This document shows positions 26,059 through 32,920 of a stretch of DNA of 32,920 nt, one piece after another. Every line of letters begins with the position of its first letter. Position 1 is the first letter of the stretch. The stretch is from Gammaproteobacteria bacterium RIFCSPHIGHO2_12_FULL_39_24. Lineage in GTDB: Bacteria > Pseudomonadota > Gammaproteobacteria > Coxiellales > Coxiellaceae. The notes under the pieces are model-generated. The model saw only the letters and a list, made by a program, of their open reading frames with translations. It was not told the origin of the DNA and made no database searches. The DNA is taken from assembly GCA_001802455.1 (NCBI GenBank), contig MGXZ01000004.1, positions 1 through 32,920 of the forward strand. Reading direction: 5' to 3'. The position numbers were made by a program, and so were the translations under genes.

Positions 26059-26101
26059 AAACCAGCGTTGATAATAAAACACAGCGCTGGTTTGATTTTT
26101 T
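26059..26101 (+). terminator. Rho-independent terminator after dnaE
   Basis: AAACCAGCG (26059-26067) pairs perfectly with CGCTGGTTT (26085-26093) around a 17-base loop, then GA and seven T (26096-26102). It starts within a few bases of the dnaE stop. Confidence 0.85.
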
Positions 26102-26289
26102 TAGTGAGGTGATCTTGGGATGGACTGTGTTGTCGTTACTGCTGTGTCAGTGCTGTGGGCAGCAAAGAGAGATGGCTGATTTGACAACGTTTGAATTCCC
26201 TTGTTTAGCTCTTTAATTCCCTTGTTTAGCTCTTTAATTAATTCTGGATACATTCCCGATGATATATCTTCCTCATTTTTTTCTTTCAC
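26101..26289 (-). CDS. Small hypothetical protein with duplicated helix unit
   Basis: A 62-residue acidic/polar ORF from GTG 26289, with AAGGAG 7 bases upstream, which supports real translation. It contains a 21-bp perfect duplication encoding KELNKGI twice, in a likely amphipathic helix, then a Ser/Thr/Gln-rich tail. No family is recognised. Its end abuts the dnaE terminator T run on the other strand. It has no obvious partner nearby and may be a small orphan gene. Confidence 0.5.
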   Translation of the reverse strand: MKEKNEEDISSGMYPELIKELNKGIKELNKGIQTLSNQPSLFAAHSTDTAVTTTQSIPRSPH

Positions 26290-26489
26290 GGTAACTCCTT
26301 ATATTTTTATTTTTTAATATCAATGAAATCCCGTTTCGATAATTAAAATCCCTAGTCGCGAACTAAGTTACGCTCTAATTCTTAAAAAACTCTTAAGAAA
26401 AAAATTTAAGGAAACGTTAATAATAGGGGTGTTTTCTGGATGAAAAATATCACAGAAACAGGTGATAACGTATTTACTCACACTGTTTT
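26290..26489. other. AT-rich gap between small ORF and tRNA-Leu
   Basis: About 200 bases with no ORF or RNA that I can support. Besides the ribosome binding site of the small ORF (about 26293-26299) it holds single GATAAC and ACTCACACT copies (26463-26484) of the window's repeat types. CTTAAAAAACTCTTAAG-like A/T runs look unstructured. Confidence 0.5.
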
Positions 26490-26573
26490 TACCGAGGGGG
26501 GGACTCGAACCCCCACAATGTCACCATCACCGGATTTTGAGTCCGGCGCGTCTACCAATTCCGCCACCTCGGC
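26490..26573 (-). tRNA. tRNA-Leu, anticodon CAA
   Basis: The minus strand folds as an 84-nt class II tRNA. GCCGAGG at the 5' end pairs with CCTCGGT, with one G-U at position 1-72. The D-arm has the usual TGGTAGACGC, the anticodon stem CCGGA/TCCGG holds loop CTCAAAA with anticodon CAA, a long variable arm follows, and the T loop is GGTTCGAGTCC. Discriminator is A; CCA is not encoded. It decodes UUG. Confidence 0.95.
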
Positions 26574-26587
26574 TTAAAAGAGTGGGG

Positions 26588-26616
26588 AGTATAACGAGGG
26601 ATTTTAATGCTGTAAA
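26588..26616 (-). promoter_or_regulatory. Promoter of tRNA-Leu
   Basis: On the minus strand TTTACA (26616-26611) and TATACT (26593-26588) are separated by 17 bases, and the -10 ends 15 bases before the tRNA 5' end. This is a strong sigma-70 match. Confidence 0.7.
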
Positions 26617-26662
26617 GTTATCTAGCCACCTCACAATTTTATCGTAACCCAGAAATAATTTT

Positions 26663-26968
26663 TCAAGCCTCTTTCTTGATGTGGACCTTTTTTCCCATCA
26701 TCGCATAAACCTGAGCGATGGTTGCCATTGTTAGATTCGCTTCGCCTTTAATAATACTGGATACTTGCGTTGGACTTTTGCCAAGCTTATTTACTAAGTC
26801 ATTAAATCCCATTTTTTTTTCAGACATGTATTTCACAACGTCATTCGCAACATCATGCTGAATGATAGATAATATTTCAAACTCGATGCAAGCTGCTTTT
26901 TCAATTTCCTTTATCTCTGATTTATTTAATCGCTTTTCAAGATATTGTTTAAAACTTTTTACTTTCAT
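26663..26968 (-). CDS. HTH-type antitoxin (HigA-like)
   Basis: From ATG 26968 (GAGG 5 bases upstream) the product is 101 residues. The C-terminal half holds an Xre-family helix-turn-helix, MGFNDLVNKLGKSPTQVSSIIKGEANLTMATIAQVYAMMG. The N-terminal half is helical and would bind the toxin. It starts 2 bases after the upstream toxin gene ends. It is expected to neutralise the toxin and repress the promoter at 27306-27334. GTG 26974 is an alternative start. Confidence 0.85.
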   Translation of the reverse strand: MKVKSFKQYLEKRLNKSEIKEIEKAACIEFEILSIIQHDVANDVVKYMSEKKMGFNDLVNKLGKSPTQVSSIIKGEANLTMATIAQVYAMMGKKVHIKKEA

Positions 26969-26970
26969 AA

Positions 26971-27276
26971 TCACCTCGTTATTTTCTTTAATAGTTCACG
27001 CGCTGTGTCAATATCTTTTTCCTGACCTTTTTTCCCACCGCCATGCAAAATAACTATTTCTTCTTTTTCGCGAAAACAGTAATAAAGTCTCATGCCAAAT
27101 CGAACATCTCGTAATTCAAAAACGCCACCACCTAACGCTCTGCTGTGCGGAAGTTTTAATTTATTACCACAGCACTCAAGCAGCGCCAGCTTTTTAGAAA
27201 TTGATTTCAGATGGTCTTTTGGCAAAGCATCTAACCACTCTTCAACAATTTCTAAATAGCCAATGTTCCATTTCAT
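26971..27276 (-). CDS. HigB/RelE-like toxin, Gp49-type
   Basis: A 101-residue protein: EEWLDALPKDHLKSISKKLALLECCGNKLKLPHSRALGGGVFELRDVRFGMRLYYCF, then IVILHGGGKKGQEKDIDTARELL. This matches the phage-derived Gp49-like (HigB-type) mRNA-cleaving toxin family, with the ELRDVRFGMRLYY core and a C-terminal basic HGGGKKGQ motif. Toxin-first order is typical of higBA loci. It lies between tRNA-Leu and folE, facing the same way as folE. Confidence 0.87.
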   Translation of the reverse strand: MKWNIGYLEIVEEWLDALPKDHLKSISKKLALLECCGNKLKLPHSRALGGGVFELRDVRFGMRLYYCFREKEEIVILHGGGKKGQEKDIDTARELLKKITR

Positions 27277-27305
27277 ATTTTAGCCATCCATTAATAGTAC
27301 ACTTA

Positions 27306-27334
27306 ATAATAGTACATTATAATGTACTTGTCAA
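27306..27334 (-). promoter_or_regulatory. higBA promoter with overlapping palindromic operator
   Basis: On the minus strand TTGACA (27334-27329), a 17-base spacer and TATTAT (27311-27306) form an almost consensus promoter. The 18-bp perfect palindrome AGTACATTATAATGTACT (27311-27328) fills the spacer, and a further AGTAC half-site lies at 27296-27300, 15 bases away. Binding of the HigA-like antitoxin there would block RNA polymerase. Confidence 0.75.
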
Positions 27335-27353
27335 ATGATCTTCCGATAGTTCA

Positions 27354-27905
27354 TTATCTCACCAAACTCAAAAACTCACTTCGCGTGCGATCATCCGAGC
27401 GAAAACGCCCGAGCATCATGGAAGTAATCATGTTTGAATTTTGTTTTTCAACGCCGCGCATCATCATGCATAAATGCTGTGCCTCAATAATCACCCCAAC
27501 ACCTTTTGCACCCGTTATTTTTTCAATGCACTCCGCAATTTGTACGGTCAGATTTTCTTGCACTTGAAATCGTTTTGCAAAATGATCCACAATGCGCGCG
27601 AATTTCGATAATCCTAAAATTTTCTCATTTGGCAAATAAGCAATATGACATTTTCCAAAAAAAGGCAGTAAATGATGCTCACATAAAGAATATAATTCGA
27701 TATCTTTTACGATAATCATTTCATCCATTGTTGAAGTGAAAATTGCACCATTAATAATTTTTGTTAAATCTTCGTGATAACCTTGCGTTAAAAATTCCAT
27801 CGCTTTGTGCGCGCGTTGTGGTGTGCCTATCATGCCTTCGCGCGTGGGATCGTCGCCGAGTGTGCGGATAAGGTTTTCAAATTGTGATTCAATTGTTTCA
27901 TTCAT
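27354..27905 (-). CDS. folE: GTP cyclohydrolase I
   Basis: Converts GTP to 7,8-dihydroneopterin triphosphate, the entry to folate. From ATG 27905 (AGCAGG before it) the product is 183 residues; an upstream ATG at 27986 lies inside hin[19 protein letters not shown] opens the domain; [16 protein letters not shown] supplies the zinc Cys and His, and [17 protein letters not shown] the second zinc Cys. [21 protein letters not shown] is also conserved. It is the last gene of emrA-emrB-hinT-folE, 7 bases after hinT. Confidence 0.96.
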   Translation of the reverse strand: MNETIESQFENLIRTLGDDPTREGMIGTPQRAHKAMEFLTQGYHEDLTKIINGAIFTSTMDEMIIVKDIELYSLCEHHLLPFFGKCHIAYLPNEKILGLSKFARIVDHFAKRFQVQENLTVQIAECIEKITGAKGVGVIIEAQHLCMMMRGVEKQNSNMITSMMLGRFRSDDRTRSEFLSLVR

Positions 27906-27912
27906 ATACCTG

Positions 27913-28254
27913 CTACCCCGGCGGCCACTGCATCTGTCTTCCACCCAGCAAATGAAAATGAATATGATAAACCGCTTGCCCGCCATCTTTGTTACAGTTC
28001 ATCAAAACGCGATAGCCATTGTCCGCGATCTTTACGTCATGCGCAATTTTTTTTGCAACCAGCATCATATTGCCGATTAAATTATTATCGCTATCTAAAA
28101 TGTCGTTAATGGTCTCAATATGCTTGCGAGGAATAATTAAAACATGATGTGGCGCTTGCGGTGTGATATCATTGAATGCAACGATGTGTTCATCTTGGTA
28201 AATCAATTGCGCGGGAATCTGGCTGGTGGCGATTTTGCAAAATAAGCAATCCAT
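27913..28254 (-). CDS. hinT: HIT-family nucleotide hydrolase (HinT)
   Basis: Purine nucleoside phosphoramidate hydrolase of the histidine-triad superfamily. The 113 residues begin [29 protein letters not shown], contain [15 protein letters not shown] and end with the catalytic triad [17 protein letters not shown], very like E. coli HinT. It starts 5 bases after emrB and ends 7 bases before folE. Confidence 0.96.
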   Translation of the reverse strand: MDCLFCKIATSQIPAQLIYQDEHIVAFNDITPQAPHHVLIIPRKHIETINDILDSDNNLIGNMMLVAKKIAHDVKIADNGYRVLMNCNKDGGQAVYHIHFHLLGGRQMQWPPG

Positions 28255-28259
28255 ATTCT

Positions 28260-29759
28260 TTACCTCTGTTTTAATGGTGGTTTTTGTAATTCTACTTTCT
28301 GTATCAAAAAAATAACAGGAATCATCATCAGTAATACAATCGTCATTAAATAATATGCATCAATAAATGCAATCATATTCGCCTGTGATAACACATTCAT
28401 TTTCAGCTCAGTAAGTGCTTGTGCATTGCGCAAGGTGAGATGTTGTTGCGCCAGCCATGTTCGCAAATGGTTGCTGTAAGGATTGATATGTTCTCCTAAC
28501 TGCGACCAGTTAATTTGTGTTTCTCTCGCAACTAAGGTGCTTAAGAGTGATACGCCAACTGAAGTACCCAACATTCTGCCATACGAAAATAATCCCGCTG
28601 CTTCGGTAATATTTTTTTTGGGTAATGTTGCTAACGAATAGGTGGTGAGCGGTACCATAAAAAGACCCAGTCCAAAACCAAATAACGCATTCACCATTTC
28701 AAAATTGGTTTTGGTGGCATCGAGTGATAAGGTGGAGCAATAAAATATTCCTACAGCAGAAAATAATAAGCTGATAATCAAAATAATTTTGATATTGACG
28801 CGTGTGATTAAAACGGAAGACAGTCCCATTGCAATCGCGCTGGATAATCCAATTGCAATCATTGTTTTTCCTGCAATTAATGGTGTGTAGTGAAATAAAT
28901 TTTCCAGCATAATCGGTTCAAGTGTAACAAATCCAAATAAACAACCACAGTAGAGTGCTAATAAAATTGTGCATACACTAAAATTACGATCTTTAAAAAT
29001 ACGAAGTGTGATAACGGGTGTTTGATGTGCGGCGGTTCGAATGAAAAATAAAATCAATGAAAAGATGCTTAAAACAAATAACAGCACAATAGCATTGGAC
29101 TGAAACCAGTTATCTGAATTTCCTTGATCTAACAATATTTGCAAACAACCAATGCCAGTAAACATCAGCAAAACACCGAGATAATCAATGCGGGAATGTG
29201 TTTTTTGTGAAGACGGTATAACGATCATTGTCATGACTAAACCAATAATACAAAATGGTGCATTTAAATAAAAAATCCATCGCCAGGAAGAATGGGCAAC
29301 GATGTAGCCGCCAATCGTGGGTCCAAAAACGGGTGCAGCCATAATTCCCAATCCCCAAATCGCCATCGCTTTGCCTTGTTCTTCGAGCGGAAAACTGTCT
29401 CGTAGAATAGATTGTGATAATGGAATTAATGCAGCACCAAATCCACCCTGCAAAAGTCGATAAAAAACCATCATGCTCAAACTGTCTGCTGTGCCGCACG
29501 CAAAAGAGCTCACGAGAAATCCAGTGATGTTGATGATTAATAAATTTTTTGTTCCGATACGATGACTTAAAAATCCAGTGAGCGGCAGCATCATGGCAGC
29601 GGCAACAACATAAGATGTTAATACCCACGTGATTTGATCTTGATTCGCATTGAGCGAGGGCATCATGTTGGGCAGTGCGACATTGACGATGGTTGAATCT
29701 AATACTTCTAAAATTGCAACCAGCATGATGGTGATGATGATTAAATATTTTTGGTTCAT
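28260..29759 (-). CDS. emrB: DHA2-family multidrug efflux MFS transporter (EmrB-like)
   Basis: Proton-driven inner-membrane drug exporter of the 14-TM DHA2 class. From ATG 29759 the product is 499 residues with about 14 hydrophobic segments. Motif ILEVLDSTIVNVALPNM in TM1 with the conserved Asp, LTGFLSHRIGTKNLL (loop 2-3) and RLLQGGFGAALIPLSQSIL are typical of EmrB/QacA. The start overlaps emrA by 4 bases (ATGA), indicating translational coupling. With EmrA and an outer-membrane channel not in the window it would form a tripartite pump. Substrates cannot be predicted. Confidence 0.93.
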   Translation of the reverse strand: MNQKYLIIITIMLVAILEVLDSTIVNVALPNMMPSLNANQDQITWVLTSYVVAAAMMLPLTGFLSHRIGTKNLLIINITGFLVSSFACGTADSLSMMVFYRLLQGGFGAALIPLSQSILRDSFPLEEQGKAMAIWGLGIMAAPVFGPTIGGYIVAHSSWRWIFYLNAPFCIIGLVMTMIVIPSSQKTHSRIDYLGVLLMFTGIGCLQILLDQGNSDNWFQSNAIVLLFVLSIFSLILFFIRTAAHQTPVITLRIFKDRNFSVCTILLALYCGCLFGFVTLEPIMLENLFHYTPLIAGKTMIAIGLSSAIAMGLSSVLITRVNIKIILIISLLFSAVGIFYCSTLSLDATKTNFEMVNALFGFGLGLFMVPLTTYSLATLPKKNITEAAGLFSYGRMLGTSVGVSLLSTLVARETQINWSQLGEHINPYSNHLRTWLAQQHLTLRNAQALTELKMNVLSQANMIAFIDAYYLMTIVLLMMIPVIFLIQKVELQKPPLKQR

Positions 29760-30742
29760 TTCGTATCGATCGTCACTGTGCAACTCGCACCAATACGCAA
29801 CGGATATACGGTAGATACATCTTGAATTTCAATTTTCACTGGAAAACGTTGCGTGACCTTCACCCAATTTCCTGTTGCATTTTCTGCAGGTAATAATGAA
29901 AAACTGGAGCCGCTGCTGGGACTGATGCTTTTTACGATGCCGTGAAATAAGTGTGCAGGATACATATCAACCGCTACGATTGCTTTTTGTCCGACGTGAA
30001 CACGCTGCAAATTCGTTTCCTTCATGTTGGCCATGGCCCACCAGGCTTGGTTTTCAACTAACGAAAATAAAGTGTCATAGGCAGTAACAGTTTGTCCCGG
30101 TTGCAATGTAAATTGGGCTAATTGACCGGAAGCGGGTGCGACAATGGTGGTGTATTGTAAATTGAGACTGGCTTGTGCAATGGCTGCTTTTGCCGCTTGA
30201 ATGCGGGCATTTTGATCACCGGGTTTGCCGAGTTTCGCTTTGGCTTCGAGTAATTGATCTTGTGCTGCAGCAACCGATGCTTTTGCCACTGTTAATTCAC
30301 GTGTTGCATCATCACCGCCTGATTTTGCGTAAAACCCCTTTTTTACTAGGAAAATAATGCGCTCATAATTTTTTTGTGAATCGATTAATTCTGCTTGGCG
30401 TTGTGATAATGCTGCTTGCGCTGCATTAACCGCATTTTGTGCTGCTTGAATTTGTTGAATGGTATTGTGTAAATTGGCTTTTGCTTTGTCGAGTGCGATT
30501 TGAAATGGCGTGGGATCAACTGTAAAGAGCAGTTGATTTTGCTTAACCGCTTGTTGATTTTGTACATATACCTGTTCAATACGACCCGAAACTTGGGGCG
30601 CCACGTTCACAACATGAGCCTGAATATAAGCATCATCAGTGCCAGGATAACGTTGTTGATGCAACCAATAAAAATAACCGCCGATAATCAGTGCAATGAC
30701 CATTGACGTGAATGCGATGTATTGTACTATTTTTCGATTCAT
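29756..30742 (-). CDS. emrA: EmrA-like HlyD-family membrane fusion protein
   Basis: Periplasmic adaptor of the efflux pump. From ATG 30742 (AAGG before it) the product is 328 residues; the upstream ATG at 30796 gives a non-family N-terminus. One N-terminal membrane anchor (IAFTSMVIALIIGGYFYWL) is followed by RYPGTDDAYIQAHVVNVAPQVSGRIEQVYV, the biotinyl-lipoyl start, an Ala/Gln-rich alpha hairpin (residues ~80-185), then the second lipoyl half TTIVAPASGQLAQFTLQPGQTV and a beta barrel. It precedes emrB with a 4-base overlap. Confidence 0.94.
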   Translation of the reverse strand: MNRKIVQYIAFTSMVIALIIGGYFYWLHQQRYPGTDDAYIQAHVVNVAPQVSGRIEQVYVQNQQAVKQNQLLFTVDPTPFQIALDKAKANLHNTIQQIQAAQNAVNAAQAALSQRQAELIDSQKNYERIIFLVKKGFYAKSGGDDATRELTVAKASVAAAQDQLLEAKAKLGKPGDQNARIQAAKAAIAQASLNLQYTTIVAPASGQLAQFTLQPGQTVTAYDTLFSLVENQAWWAMANMKETNLQRVHVGQKAIVAVDMYPAHLFHGIVKSISPSSGSSFSLLPAENATGNWVKVTQRFPVKIEIQDVSTVYPLRIGASCTVTIDTK

Positions 30743-30777
30743 GGATTGACCTTGATCAATGATCATAAAATGACATA

Positions 30778-30790
30778 TCTTATCATAAGA
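30778..30790. promoter_or_regulatory. Inverted repeat in the emrA / membrane-protein divergent gap
   Basis: TCTTAT (30778-30783) and ATAAGA (30785-30790) form a 6+1+6 palindrome in the 96-base divergent region. TTGATCAATGATCA (30751-30764) nearby is another short symmetrical site. They may bind a regulator. No regulator gene is adjacent, and no promoter is clear. Confidence 0.3.
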
Positions 30791-30838
30791 ACTCACTGGA
30801 TTTGAGTTTGGATTTGCAAATGAATAAGGAGATTCACA

Positions 30839-31708
30839 ATGCGACGAACTACTTCAATTGTGCAAAATAATGGTCAAGATTCAGAAGATGCGCCGGAACA
30901 ACGGCAAACGCAGCATAAAAAAAACTGGTTAGATCATTTAATGGATTTGGCTGTTGCTTTTCGTAGTGCCTCGTTGGCATCTGGTGGCGCAACAGTTGTG
31001 ACAAGCTCTAGTAACGACAGCATTTTGACAAGTGAAATTTTTCTTAATCAAGCAGCGTTAGCCGTTTTTTTTAGCGCCGTTATTTTTATTTTGTTGTTTT
31101 TTCATTTGTTAAGTGATTATTGTACTGGGCGCACATCAGAAGAGGGGTGTGGAAGAGCACTAGCGAGAACAATGAGTGGAAAAAAACGACAAACGGTATT
31201 ATCTGCTGCTTTTAGCCTGATCGGTGGTGCCATGATGTTTACGCAAATCAATGGTGATCGTAGCAAATTTGTGCTTGCCTTTTCTATTTTGGCGCAGCTT
31301 TTTTCAGGGGTTTTAATTGGACCCGATGCAGGAAAATTGCCGGGTCGTTTTGGGCAATTTTTTCAAGAGAATGGTTCATTGGTGCGTACGGATACAATGG
31401 ATCAGTCATTTTATCGTGCGCGTGATACATCAAGGACATCTGGATTAACACCTTCTATTAGTGCAACAGCACCTCTAGCGGACGTGCATTTGAGGGTACC
31501 ATCACCGCGACTATCTTCTTTGCGTCGCGATCTGCCACCGAACACAGTAACGTCTACTAGCCCTACCGTGTCTGCGGATCCAGAACCTTATGGAGATGGA
31601 GCTTTTGTTTTAAATATTGAAGAGGTGACAGATGGGGTGCATCGTGAACCAGTATCAAAAGGATCACAGCATAACGCGGTGACTTTTTCTGCCGCTGCAC
31701 AACCATGA
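30839..31708 (+). CDS. Unrecognised membrane protein with disordered C-terminus
   Basis: I do not recognise this 289-residue protein. AAGGAG lies 7 bases before ATG 30839. A hydrophilic N-terminus (~40 residues) leads to about three hydrophobic segments: a Gly/Ala/Ser-rich one near residue 50, AALAVFFSAVIFILLFFHLL near 75-95, and two near 120-165 (AFSLIGGAMMF and FVLAFSILAQLFSGVLIG). The C-terminal ~110 residues are Ser/Thr/Pro-rich and likely disordered. The stop overlaps the downstream acetyltransferase ATG by 4 bases (ATGA). The topology could fit a secreted host-membrane protein, but this is speculative. Confidence 0.7.
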   Translation: MRRTTSIVQNNGQDSEDAPEQRQTQHKKNWLDHLMDLAVAFRSASLASGGATVVTSSSNDSILTSEIFLNQAALAVFFSAVIFILLFFHLLSDYCTGRTSEEGCGRALARTMSGKKRQTVLSAAFSLIGGAMMFTQINGDRSKFVLAFSILAQLFSGVLIGPDAGKLPGRFGQFFQENGSLVRTDTMDQSFYRARDTSRTSGLTPSISATAPLADVHLRVPSPRLSSLRRDLPPNTVTSTSPTVSADPEPYGDGAFVLNIEEVTDGVHREPVSKGSQHNAVTFSAAAQP

Positions 31709-32175
31709 TCACCGATTTTCAAATTCGACTCGCCACCAGAGAAGACGTGATTGAATTTCAAAGAATCATTCACGCTTCTTCTCGTGATTGGAATCGTGAA
31801 ACGGTGCTGAGTTGTTTTGCGCCCAATTACCTGCACTGGATGATTGGATTGGGAAATACCATGATGGGTTGTGCGATTGTTAGAAAAGTGATGGATTACT
31901 GGGAAATTATGCAGATTGTGATTGATGCACACTATCAACAGCAAGGTTTGGGTGCAAATTTATTGCGTCATATTATTTCAGAAGCCAAAAACGCGAAAAT
32001 TAAAAAATTAGAACTAGAAGTGCGCGAATCAAATTATGTTGCTTTTAATTTTTATCGTCATGTTGGATTTAAAAAAGTGGGGGTGCGAAAAAAATATTAT
32101 GGTGGCATAGAAGATGCGATATTGATGGATTATGATATTTTGGTTTGCACGAGTGACACAGCACCGAACCAATGA
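31705..32175 (+). CDS. GNAT-family N-acetyltransferase, RimI-like
   Basis: A 156-residue GNAT acetyltransferase. IRLATREDVIEFQRI opens the fold; the acetyl-CoA motif is VIDAHYQQQGLGANLLRHII (Q-x-x-G-x-G/A), and LELEVRESNYVAFNFYRHVGFKKVGVRKKYY matches the RimI C-terminal motif, so N-terminal acetylation of ribosomal protein S18 is the likely role. It is translationally coupled to the upstream membrane protein. Its stop lies 1 base before the IS1111-like inverted repeat, so the last residues (CTSDTAPNQ) may be altered by that insertion. Confidence 0.85.
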   Translation: MITDFQIRLATREDVIEFQRIIHASSRDWNRETVLSCFAPNYLHWMIGLGNTMMGCAIVRKVMDYWEIMQIVIDAHYQQQGLGANLLRHIISEAKNAKIKKLELEVRESNYVAFNFYRHVGFKKVGVRKKYYGGIEDAILMDYDILVCTSDTAPNQ

Positions 32176-32265
32176 GATGGACTCATCCAACTTTATAACG
32201 GCGTCGTAATGCGCCAAAATAGTTGCCTCTAAGAGTCAATTATTTAACAAAAGAAGGAAGAGTCC

Positions 32266-32456
32266 ATGAAGAAAGTTACACTGTTAGGTATAGATATTGC
32301 AAAAGAAATTTTTCAGTTGCATGGAGTTGATGCATCAGGAAGCGAGCTGCTTATAATTGCACTGCTGTTGCAGTAGCCAATAAAAATGCTCGGGTTGCTT
32401 GGGCGTTAGTAAAAAATGTAATGGAATATAAAATTAACTATAAAAAAGCAGCGTAA
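32266..32456 (+). pseudogene. IS110/IS1111 transposase remnant
   Basis: With AAGGAAG upstream, ATG 32266 begins MKKVTLLGIDIAKEIFQLHG, the standard N-terminus of IS1111-type transposases, including the first catalytic Asp. After about 27 residues the sequence departs and stops at 32374-32376. In another frame 32355-32456 encodes TAVAVANKNARVAWALVKN…YKKAA, the usual C-terminus. About 280 central codons are missing, including the remaining acidic residues and the serine motif. Confidence 0.8.
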
Positions 32457-32750
32457 AAGAAAATATAGCTGGGTTTTAATTTTAAAAGTATTGACGTATT
32501 AAATTTATTCATTACGGATTGCAAGGAAAAAACAAGGTTGATGACAAAATAGATAAGATCAATTCTGCAAAACCCTGTCACGCGCGTGGGCTGCTAACAA
32601 AGAAGCCGTCGAACCGTTTAGGAGGCAGAGTGCGAATTTCATCAGGGCACGAGTAAAAAATTATTAATTAAAATTACTCATTATGATGCCGAATATACGC
32701 AAGCAATCTAGTCTTATTCTGTCAGAAACGAACATTTTTTCTTTACAAAA
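32457..32750 (+). ncRNA. Candidate IS1111 bridge/seek RNA region
   Basis: IS1111-type elements carry their guide (bridge or seek) RNA in the 3' non-coding end. This segment, between the transposase end and the right inverted repeat, has no ORF but retains blocks I believe are common in such elements (CGGATTGCAAGGAAAAAACA, GGTTGATGACAAAA, TTTAGGAGGCAGAGTGCG, CATCAGGGCACGAG). The match is from memory and structure was not computed, so the call is tentative. Confidence 0.4.
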
Positions 32751-32763
32751 TGGATGAGTCCAT

Positions 32764-32920
32764 ATACGCGCGTGAGTGCGAAGCGCGTAACAAGCGGAGT
32801 AAAAAATCATCGCTCACATCCGCTCGTTTCACTCGCGGTTCTTATATGGACCCCGCCTGTCTTGCAAGCAATAAATTAATCTTTAGCAAAAATGGTGAGA
32901 TGCATTCTTATATTCGGTCT
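32764..32920. other. Non-coding right edge with REP-like palindrome
   Basis: No gene is visible. TACGCG (32765-32770) pairs with CGCGTA (32784-32789) around a 13-base loop containing GTGCGAAG. 32812-32838 holds a partly inverse version (CGCTCACATCCGCTCG…). The words resemble the rpsB/tsf gap at 6852-6900. IS110-type elements often enter such palindromes, so this may be the target. The last ~75 bases show nothing I can identify. Confidence 0.4.

Larger units (their letters stand above)
32177..32763 (+). mobile_element. Internally deleted IS1111-type element (IS110 family)
   Basis: ATGGACTCATCCA (32177-32189) and TGGATGAGTCCAT (32751-32763) are perfect 13-bp inverted repeats bounding about 590 bases. 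Inside lie the start and the very end of an IS110-family transposase, then ~295 non-coding bases. Subterminal inverted repeats of about this length mark the IS1111 subgroup. Exact tips may extend a few bases beyond the repeats. It has no complete transposase, so movement would need one in trans. Confidence 0.8.

Noticed and set aside
26490-27276. Genomic island integrated at tRNA-Leu
   Set aside because: A toxin-antitoxin pair is adjacent, but I see no integrase and no direct repeat of the tRNA 3' end.
29185-29628. 147-residue minus-strand ORF inside emrB
   Set aside because: It is an out-of-frame shadow of the transporter gene.

Overview
The window is an AT-rich gammaproteobacterial chromosome segment. 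The backbone order rpsB-tsf-pyrH-frr-uppS-cdsA-dxr-bamA-skp-lpxD-fabZ-lpxA, followed by lpxB, rnhB and dnaE, is the classical gammaproteobacterial cluster. A host-associated, Coxiella/Legionella-like lineage is likely but is an inference. It rests on two unrecognised proteins ending in eukaryote-style CaaX prenylation boxes (CAVC and CAMS), an IS1111-type insertion-sequence remnant and two toxin-antitoxin pairs. No rRNA or other lineage-diagnostic gene is present.

Layout. (1) 1-1923: a large unrecognised protein with a C-terminal CAVC box and a frame break at its 5' edge. (2) 2010-4092: sucCD (TCA cycle), followed by a palindromic intergenic repeat and, on the minus strand, a second unrecognised protein ending in CAMS. 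(3) 4984-5754: map (minus), divergent from rpsB. (4) 5931-9102: translation and nucleotide genes rpsB, tsf, pyrH, frr. (5) 9154-17178: envelope genes uppS, cdsA, dxr, bamA, skp, lpxD, fabZ, lpxA; the rseP gene usually found between dxr and bamA is absent. (6) 17175-20157, minus strand: a Gfo/Idh/MocA oxidoreductase, lpxB and a PAP2-type membrane enzyme, apparently a lipid A operon inverted relative to lpxA. (7) 20233-26055: rnhB, a MazEF-type toxin-antitoxin pair, ddl and dnaE, closed by a clear terminator. (8) 26101-27276: a small hypothetical gene, tRNA-Leu(CAA) and a HigBA-type toxin-antitoxin pair under a palindrome-containing promoter. (9) 27354-30742, minus strand: emrA-emrB-hinT-folE. 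(10) 30839-32175: an unrecognised membrane protein translationally coupled to a RimI-like acetyltransferase. (11) 32177-32763: an internally deleted IS1111-like element that keeps both inverted repeats and its 3' non-coding region.

Short repeats recur across the window. Heptamer arrays (GATAACT or GATACCN) lie in three gene junctions, two of them with an inverted copy upstream that forms a hairpin. GTGGGAGTG-type sequences fill the tsf/pyrH, skp/lpxD and fabZ/lpxA junctions and seem to supply their ribosome binding sites. The same repeat types also lie in frame inside dnaE and ddl. These repeats, the paired CaaX proteins and the deleted IS1111 element with a possible bridge RNA are the main points for follow-up.
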